Part shown: positions 57,705-64,000 of the stretch, piece by piece
Layout: each line of letters begins with the position of its first letter
How positions within the stretch are numbered: position 1 is the first letter of the stretch
DNA from: Adiantum capillus-veneris
Taxonomy: Eukaryota > Streptophyta > Polypodiopsida > Polypodiales > Pteridaceae
DNA length: 64,000 bases
Assembly: GCA_014529385.2 (NCBI GenBank)
Contig: CM043970.1
Span: forward strand, 48,627,279-48,691,278
Reading direction: 5' to 3'
Notes under the pieces: generated by a model
The model's input: the letters and a program-made list of their open reading frames with translations, nothing else
Told to the model about the DNA's origin: nothing
Databases searched by the model: none
Translations under genes and position numbers: made by a program

Positions 57705-59418
57705 CTAATGATAGCCGTTTTTCGGCTCTTTGTAATTGCCACAGTGAGTTACCTCACCCTACCAAAATCACCCAAACACTGTGGCTATCCCTACCATTTC
57801 ACTGTACATAGGCGTGCGTGAGTCACGGGACTTTTCCCATATCTTCTTAAAAAACCCTCGATTAGCTAGTCATTGGGCTAGTTGAGCCAAAAAAATAAAA
57901 AATAAAATAAAAAATATAAGTATATTATGGCCCATGCGTATGTAAATATTTCTTTGTATATAGGGCTTAAATAAAAGATTTTTTCATAATTATTTTGGTA
58001 TTTATTTAAATATTTCTACCTAGGTGTGTGTTATTTATGCTCTGTACATTGCCTCACCATTACCACAATTTTTCTTACCATTTTTCATACTCTTTATTCC
58101 ATATAGAAATATTTTCATGTAAGCTTCTCTTATATTTGGTGTAACTCCACCCCAACAAAAATCCAAAAAAACTAGTTTTATTTATGTGTATATTTTTTCA
58201 CTATTTTGATTTTTCCCTTCCTACATCTATTTTGTTTTTTTCTAAAAAATTAGAACACCAAGAATATTTATCTTTTTATGGTAGCCTCATAATGAGAGAG
58301 ATTTCTTTTGACCCCTTTATATTTTTTCCACTTATATTATTTATATTTGACATGTACATATTTTTTAGACCCCTCAATATTTGATTTTCTTAGTTGTACT
58401 ATTCACTTATATCATAATCTCAACAATATCTTCAATTATAGACCTACCAAATAAGGTCAAGGGTAGGTGGCATGCATACATGCACTATGGAGGGCCCACT
58501 CTTGGAGGTATTCAAAAGAATCATCCAAAGAAGGACCCCACAAGGACTTTGTGCAGTGGAAAAAAAACAGTCGGTTTTGCTGAATTTTTAAAGTTCACTT
58601 GATCTCCGAATTTGAAAAGGTGATACAAACAAACGTTGTAGCTCCTGGGCTGAACTTTGGCCTCAAATTTTTTCATATTTTTTTGAGCTACGAGCTGTGA
58701 GCTATGATTTTATTAGTGGACCCCAGTTTTCCCATGCTATGCAGCCACACTCTCTCTTCCACTTTATCATTTTCCTCTTTCACACACACTTCTCCACTCA
58801 TCATCCCCACCTCTCTCACCACTCCTCTCTGCACCCTACTCACCTTCTCCTCAACCTTGAAGAATAAGAGAAACCATGGTGAACTCATACCTCCCACACA
58901 CAATTCCATTCCAAAATTGACCACCTAGTCTCATTTTTCCTCCTCCAATTTACCCATATCTATCAAAAAAACCACAAAATTCAGCCTCTTCTCTTAAAAG
59001 ACAGCATCATGGTGGTTGATTACTCAGCTTCAATTACCTTGTCTCTCAAGGAAGGTCAAGAGTTGAGAAAAATGTACCGTCAAAGCTAGTGGACCGTCAA
59101 CAAGCGTCAAAATTGGCCCTACTCAAGACACTTGGAGCATCAACCTTGTAAGAAATCCACCTTTTCTTACCTCTTAAGAGTTTTTCTTCCTTATTTGTAT
59201 CCTACATGGATACTCCCATTGTAAAAATCCAATTCCATTTGTAAATTAATACTAACTCTACTAACACTAACCCACTATGAAAAGTCCTATCACCTCCATT
59301 TCTCTCCTCTCTCTTTCCCCACCAACTTCTTGATAATTACAAGCAAAAGAAATTAGATAAATTGCTGAAAATCTAACCCAACCATGGTTAGAGGAGTAAC
59401 CCTAGCCTTCAAAATTGC

Positions 59419-59426
59419 TATAAAAG
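59419..59426 (+). promoter_or_regulatory. TATA box of the D 3' LTR
   Basis: tataaaag; from this LTR transcription would read outward into the C1 protease region, antisense to it. Confidence 0.6.
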
Positions 59427-60084
59427 GAGGGTGTAGCTAGCACAAAAGGGGGAGCCATAAGCAAGAGCACTATGCTATAGCTTGAGAAGCCAAGCTCAAC
59501 CTCTCTAGAAGGAGCTCTTGAGTGGAAGCTCATTGTCTTATGCATGTGCATGTGTTGTAATAGGGGATTAGCAAGGGAACTCTATGCCATTGTAAGAGAG
59601 AGAGTGATCATTCAATTGAGAGTAGGAAATCTATCGTTTCTCCTACTAGTGTAAGCCCAACATTTGCTGAATCAAGGAGGCTGGATTTGGACTAAGCTTG
59701 GATACTTTGTCTCCCTTCCAACGTGAAGTAATGGACAACAATGATGCGTAAGTGTCTTGGTGTTTTTTGTTAAGTTCTTGATAGCTTGTCTCTGGTGTTG
59801 TCATAAATCTAGCCATAAATCCCACATACTGTAAGAAGGCGACAGGGTGGAGAGGACTCCCCTGGCTTTAAGACAGTGATTGGGGTGGCTTTTCTTGTGA
59901 TGTGTTGTGGTGAAATTTATGCAAGCTATGTTGGACAAATACTAATCTCACTTTGATTTGTCATGACAGATTTGTAAGAAGTATTAATGCAACAAGCACC
60001 CCCTTCCCCCTTCTCTCTCTTTCTTACATATATATATTTATGTTGGCTTGATCATTAACGATACACTTCAAAGCAGCCCGAGCA

Positions 60085-60192
<108 letters not shown>

Positions 60193-60365
60193 GCGTCCTA
60201 GTTCGCATCCAAAACTAGGTGGTGCCCCAAATTTGTGTAGGGTTAGGTTGCGGGTTTGTGTGTGTGTTGTTGTTTGTTTTCCAACCCCAACCCAATTGAG
60301 CAGCATGGGAGCCTAGAAGAGTGCTTGGAGGCCACTCTTCTTCTTGCCCGCCCCAGACCGCTTCA

Positions 60366-60369
60366 ATAT
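60366..60369 (+). repeat. target site duplication, right side of D (atat)
   Basis: Second copy of atat, followed by the C1 protease region (ctagtttctttcc). Confidence 0.95.
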
Positions 60370-60830
60370 CTAGTTTCTTTCCTTCTCGCCAATCATACAC
60401 CACCGGTTGACCCTTCTTAAGAATCAAACGACCACTTCTCCATTTTTTATCTGCATTCACAACAATGAGCCAAGGCCTCCCTAGGATGATGGGATAGCCC
60501 TCCCCCTTAGCTGGCATGACATACATATCCACTCGTGCATCTATGTTACATACAGATACTTTTACATTTTCAATGATCCCCAAACACTTCACACTTGAGT
60601 TGTTGGCTAGCCTAGCTTGACAATTAGAGGACTTTGTAATTTCAAGCCCTAACCTGTTCATTGATTTTTCCGTGATCACACACATTTGAGCTCCACCATC
60701 AACATATACATTAGACACCTTCTTACCCCTTATGTAAGCATCCACAATGGGTTCCACATCTTTTTGTAGCTTTGAGGCCACAACCTTCATGGAAAGATTT
60801 GCTTTCTTTTTTTGGAATTCTTGTACTTAC
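60366..60830 (-). pseudogene. pro: protease of C1, split by D
   Basis: Frame from ATG 60790 with VYVDGGAQMCVIT, YPIILGRPWLIV and WREGKKLDI, where D interrupts it. The remainder resumes at 48150. As in C2, the frame is +1 relative to gag after a run of seven A at about 60815. Codons read into D after the break are not part of the gene. Confidence 0.88.
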
Positions 60831-62120
60831 CAACTTTGGCCATTGCCTTCTTACTTTGGCTGATAGGTGTAGAAGGTGAGGCCATGAAATGTTTGGCTTT
60901 TGGGTTTGTAAATCCTCCATGATGTTGTAGGGCTCTAGCTCCTTTCCCAATGGAAAGTCGTTGATACCAATTTCCCTTCGCCTTGATCTTTTCTTCCTAC
61001 TACTTACAGCTTCTTCCATCTTTGACTTCTTCTTCTTGTCCCTTCTGGCTGAATTTGTTCCTTCACTTCTCATGTCTTCATCCTTATCATGTGCTCTTGT
61101 GCGTTTTTCTGTCGGCATAACATCAAAGTTTAGAGTGTGCTCATCTATTACCTCTTCTAGCTTGATCATGTTGACTCCTCTTTCTTCCTCCTCATGTGGG
61201 ACAGGAGGTATATTTGTTGGTGGTGGTCGACGAAGGATTTGTGAGCCTTGAGCTAGTTCTTGCTGCACAGTGAGAGGAGGCGGTCTGGGGGGATATATGT
61301 CTCCCGAAAGTAGCCTTGGATGTGGACAGTTGTACATGCCATGGCCCATTTCATTGCAATTCCAACATCGCAACTCTTGAGCTTGTCTTCGTTGATTGCG
61401 ATTCCCTTCTCTTGGTTGTCGTTGTTGAGGTAGGACCTCTACTAGATTCAGAGTGAGGTTCTCAAGCTATTGAGTTAGCCTTTGTAAAACCTCTTGTTGA
61501 GAGTTATCTCCTATTTGTGAAGATTGTGCAAGAGGGGCCCTAATTGGTGCTTCCATGGTTTGTGAAGACTCCCTCTCACTCACTTCATTCAAACCCCTTT
61601 CTCTATGCGGTTGGAAGTGTAGTTTTCTAAACTTGATGATGGCTACCTCACGTGCTTCTTCGAAGGAGGATGGGAATTTTAGCTCTACTTTAGCCTTTAA
61701 AAGTGGATACAAGCCAACCATGAATCTCTGTTTTTTTAGAAAGTTAGGTGCACCACCATGATTTTCTAATGTAGCCTCCCACCTACCCCATAGATTGACA
61801 AAGGTTGCTTCATAAGAGGGATAGTCTTCAAGTGATACCTGCTTATGTCCAATAAGACATTTCCATAGTCCTTCAGAAGTATCACCTTGCTCGAACTTGG
61901 AGAGGAAGCTTTCTCGCAGTCTCTCCCAGTTGGACTTGATTTGGGGTTACAAGGTCTCATACCATGCTTTAGCTTCTTCTTTTAGAACCAACGGGAAGAC
62001 TCGTAGCTTTACTTCCTCTTCATCTCTCCCGGATATGAGATGTGCCATCTCCAAGTTGTCAAGAAACTCTTGCGCATCTTCCCCACTTCTTGCATAGAAC
62101 GTGGGAAAAGAACTTGACAT
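60723..62120 (-). pseudogene. gag: gag of C1, two stops
   Basis: The ATG at 62120 corresponds to the C2 gag start. TAA at 61947-61949 (Lys in C2) and TAG at 61467-61469 (Gln in C2) interrupt it. Between and after them the frame is open, with LKKQRFMVGLYPLLKAKVE and the CCHC knuckle CWNCNEMGHGMYNC. The frame runs on past the A-run to 60723, overlapping protease. Confidence 0.88.
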
Positions 62121-62204
62121 TTTGTTTAGACTTTTTGAAATTTATTTTTTTTAAGAAACTTTTCTCTTACGGGCCGCACAAGATTGTTGACACTATAAAT
62201 CTGA

Positions 62205-62417
62205 TTACATTAAAATGAAAATGTACACATCCATTGTTAATTCGTACTTTATCATAGGTAGAAAAAATGGATGAATTGAAGCATTGATTTCATTGAGGCG
62301 AGTGGATCCAAATATCCTCCTTATGATAGATTGAAACCTAAACTTAGTTGCAATGATTATATGAATGGATTGCCGAGAAATAGGCCTAAAAGGTTCATTG
62401 TTTTGATCGTGATTCAT
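62205..62417 (-). CDS. small ORF α1 of C1 (70 aa)
   Basis: MNHDQNNEPFRPISRQ start, IIRRIFGSTRLNEINAS and MDVYIFIL. Differs from C2 α1 at a handful of positions, with the frame intact although gag and pol of C1 are broken. Confidence 0.72.
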   Translation of the reverse strand: MNHDQNNEPFRPISRQSIHIIIATKFRFQSIIRRIFGSTRLNEINASIHPFFLPMIKYELTMDVYIFILM

Positions 62418-62500
62418 GTGCTACTCCTCGTTGTTGGTTTGAAGACCTCGTTCCTTCATATGGCCCTTGAGCACCCCTTCACCACTCCTTGTTCCTGCTT

Positions 62501-62716
62501 TTAAAACAAAATGCAAAAGTGAACATCAAAAGAAGTTTCATAATTGATGATTGGAAGTATAATTGGATTGGGTGATGCCAGTATTTCTCTAAGTCTTTCT
62601 GCACCAAACATAAAAACAATGCGTTGCTGGAAAAAGACTTTTCTATCTATGTGAACATTTACTCTAATGTGTTGTGCAAAATGAAATGGATAGATGGGAA
62701 CTCCATTGTTCATCAC
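62501..62716 (-). CDS. small ORF α2 of C1 (71 aa)
   Basis: MMNNGVPIYPFHFAQHIRV start and VFMFGAERLREILASPNP. Lies upstream of α1, the same order as in C2 and the reverse of B/D. Confidence 0.72.
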   Translation of the reverse strand: MMNNGVPIYPFHFAQHIRVNVHIDRKVFFQQRIVFMFGAERLREILASPNPIILPIINYETSFDVHFCILF

Positions 62717-62748
62717 TAAAAAATTTGAAGGTAACTTGGAAATATGTT

Positions 62749-62765
62749 CCTCAGTGGAGGCACCA
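62749..62765 (-). other. primer binding site of C1
   Basis: On the minus strand TGGTGCCTCCACTGAGG, one change from the C2 and D sites. Confidence 0.7.
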
Positions 62766-62770
62766 CTTTA

Positions 62771-64000
62771 TGAGGGCGAGCTTTTTGAAATGGGGCCTCT
62801 AAACCCAAACCAATGGGCCTACCCTCACAAAATGTTCGTAAAGAGGTACGCACACTACTTGGGGGGCCACCGTCTTTTGGGAGTGGATAAGGAAACCAAT
62901 CAAAATAACACTTGCACTCACCCACTCAAGAAACACACTTTGAAAACCCCCTTACTCTATATACACTTTGGACACTTGAGCACCATCAACGATTATGCAA
63001 CCCAATGCCGTGCATCAAATGAAATATGCAATTTGTGGAATAGCATTCACCTTCTCCCCATAAGAATACCCATAATATATCCAAACTCCTCCTCTCTCAA
63101 GCACTCATCAAAAAAATCATGCGCACAAGACTTGCCTCTCAAACACACAAGAGAATCACTTACAAACTAACACGCTTTGCATAGAGAGCTCATCTCCATC
63201 TATGCAATGCCGTGACACAAATAAAACCACCATGAGAGGTAGCCACATGCATATGTAATGAACCAAAAGAGAGTTGGAGGGAGAAATTTCTTTAAACCAA
63301 TTGAATAAGTGTGGAGAAACAAACCAATGGTAAATTGAGAATAGAACACTTACTTGATTTCTCGCACACCTTTTAAGGGGAGGACAGACGCTGGCTAACC
63401 ATCATGAATTGCGACACTTGAAAGTTTTGATGATGATTTAATGATCACTACCATAAACATGAGAGAGATCATGATGTATTTAGAAGTTATTGAGGTGCTA
63501 CAAATGATTTATTGGGTTGATGGAGTAAGAGATTGTAGAATAGAAAGAGTGGAGGATAGAGTTGCACTTCCTCCAAAGAGGAGGGTTAGGAGGGAGGATG
63601 TGAAAGAGGGAGAGTTGGGGTTTTCTCTACTATTGATCAAGAAACAACATGAAGTTGAAAATATAGGTGTGTGTCCTTGAGTCTCTCCAAGGGGGGCTAT
63701 TTATAGTTGTGTAGGAGTGGGATTATGCTACACTTAATTAGGGTAAGTGATTAGCACTAATTAAGTGTCCTTTGACCACTCATTGAATATTGGGCATAAA
63801 AGGGACTATTTATTCACCAAAAATATCATTTTAGACCGTGAAGGCTCTATAGGGGTGCATAATGTAGGTGGGCCCCACCATGAGGCCCTACGGGTGGCTC
63901 TTGCGGGGTATCTCAACTTGTCTGTCTTGGCATTTAGAAAGCATCTTTAGGTTGGTCCCATCACATGCAAGTGACCTTGAACACTCATTGATCTTCTAGA
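62771..64000 (-). repeat. outer (5') LTR of C1, cut by the window edge
   Basis: Matches 42366-43590 of the central LTR. About 830 bases including the expected TG end on the minus strand lie beyond the window. A TATA-like ctataaatag is at 63697-63706. Confidence 0.88.

Noticed and set aside
60215-60365. C-terminal extension of the C1 protease frame
   Set aside because: It is translation into the D LTR after the insertion, not a fusion protein.

Overview
The window is plant nuclear DNA made almost entirely of LTR retrotransposons of the Ty3/gypsy superfamily. Chromodomain-bearing gypsy elements and elements with a second, archaeal-type RNase H (Tat lineage) are both typical of land plants. Long LTRs, nested insertions and many decayed fragments suggest a large, repeat-rich genome such as that of a gymnosperm or fern, but the species cannot be named from the sequence. 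I see no convincing host gene, tRNA, rRNA or CRISPR array.

Layout. (1) 1-5166: a decayed chromovirus copy (A′, + strand) with its 5' part outside the window, ending in a 1.6 kb LTR. (2) 5167-7375: unassigned non-coding DNA. (3) 7376-27325: a complete chromovirus (A, + strand) with equal-length 1636 bp LTRs, a gag-protease ORF (9426-11187) and pol (22322-25330). It is split between protease and RT by a complete Tat-type element (B, 11188-22317, - strand) with 2.6 kb LTRs. (4) 27326-39056: a graveyard with a 95 bp chromovirus scrap, a decayed aspartic protease, a decayed integrase C-terminus, three copies of a 0.4-0.5 kb dispersed repeat, a ~36 bp minisatellite and four related short palindromes. 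(5) 39057-64000: a second Tat-type family (C, - strand) in a tandem arrangement. Truncated copy C2 (39057-42365) and copy C1 (44428-48154 plus 60366-62770) share one central LTR (42366-44427), and the outer LTR of C1 runs off the right edge. C1 is split between protease and RT by a complete element D (48155-60365, + strand) of the same family as B.

The order of events follows from the nesting: A before B, and C before D. Each complete insertion has a 4 bp target duplication (cact, atgt, atat). Gag, protease, RT, RNase H, second RNase H and integrase are all recognisable, but every pol copy carries stops or frameshifts. D is the best preserved: one continuous gag-pol frame broken only by three in-frame stops.

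The most interesting content lies upstream of gag in the Tat-type elements. Families B/D and C carry a tandem pair of related ~70-residue ORFs (α1, α2) whose order is reversed between the families. D alone also carries a second pair of mutually similar ORFs (β1, β2), each with an F-box-like start. They lack a usable ATG and could be joined in frame by a predicted 58 nt GT-AG intron. I do not recognise a described family for α or β.
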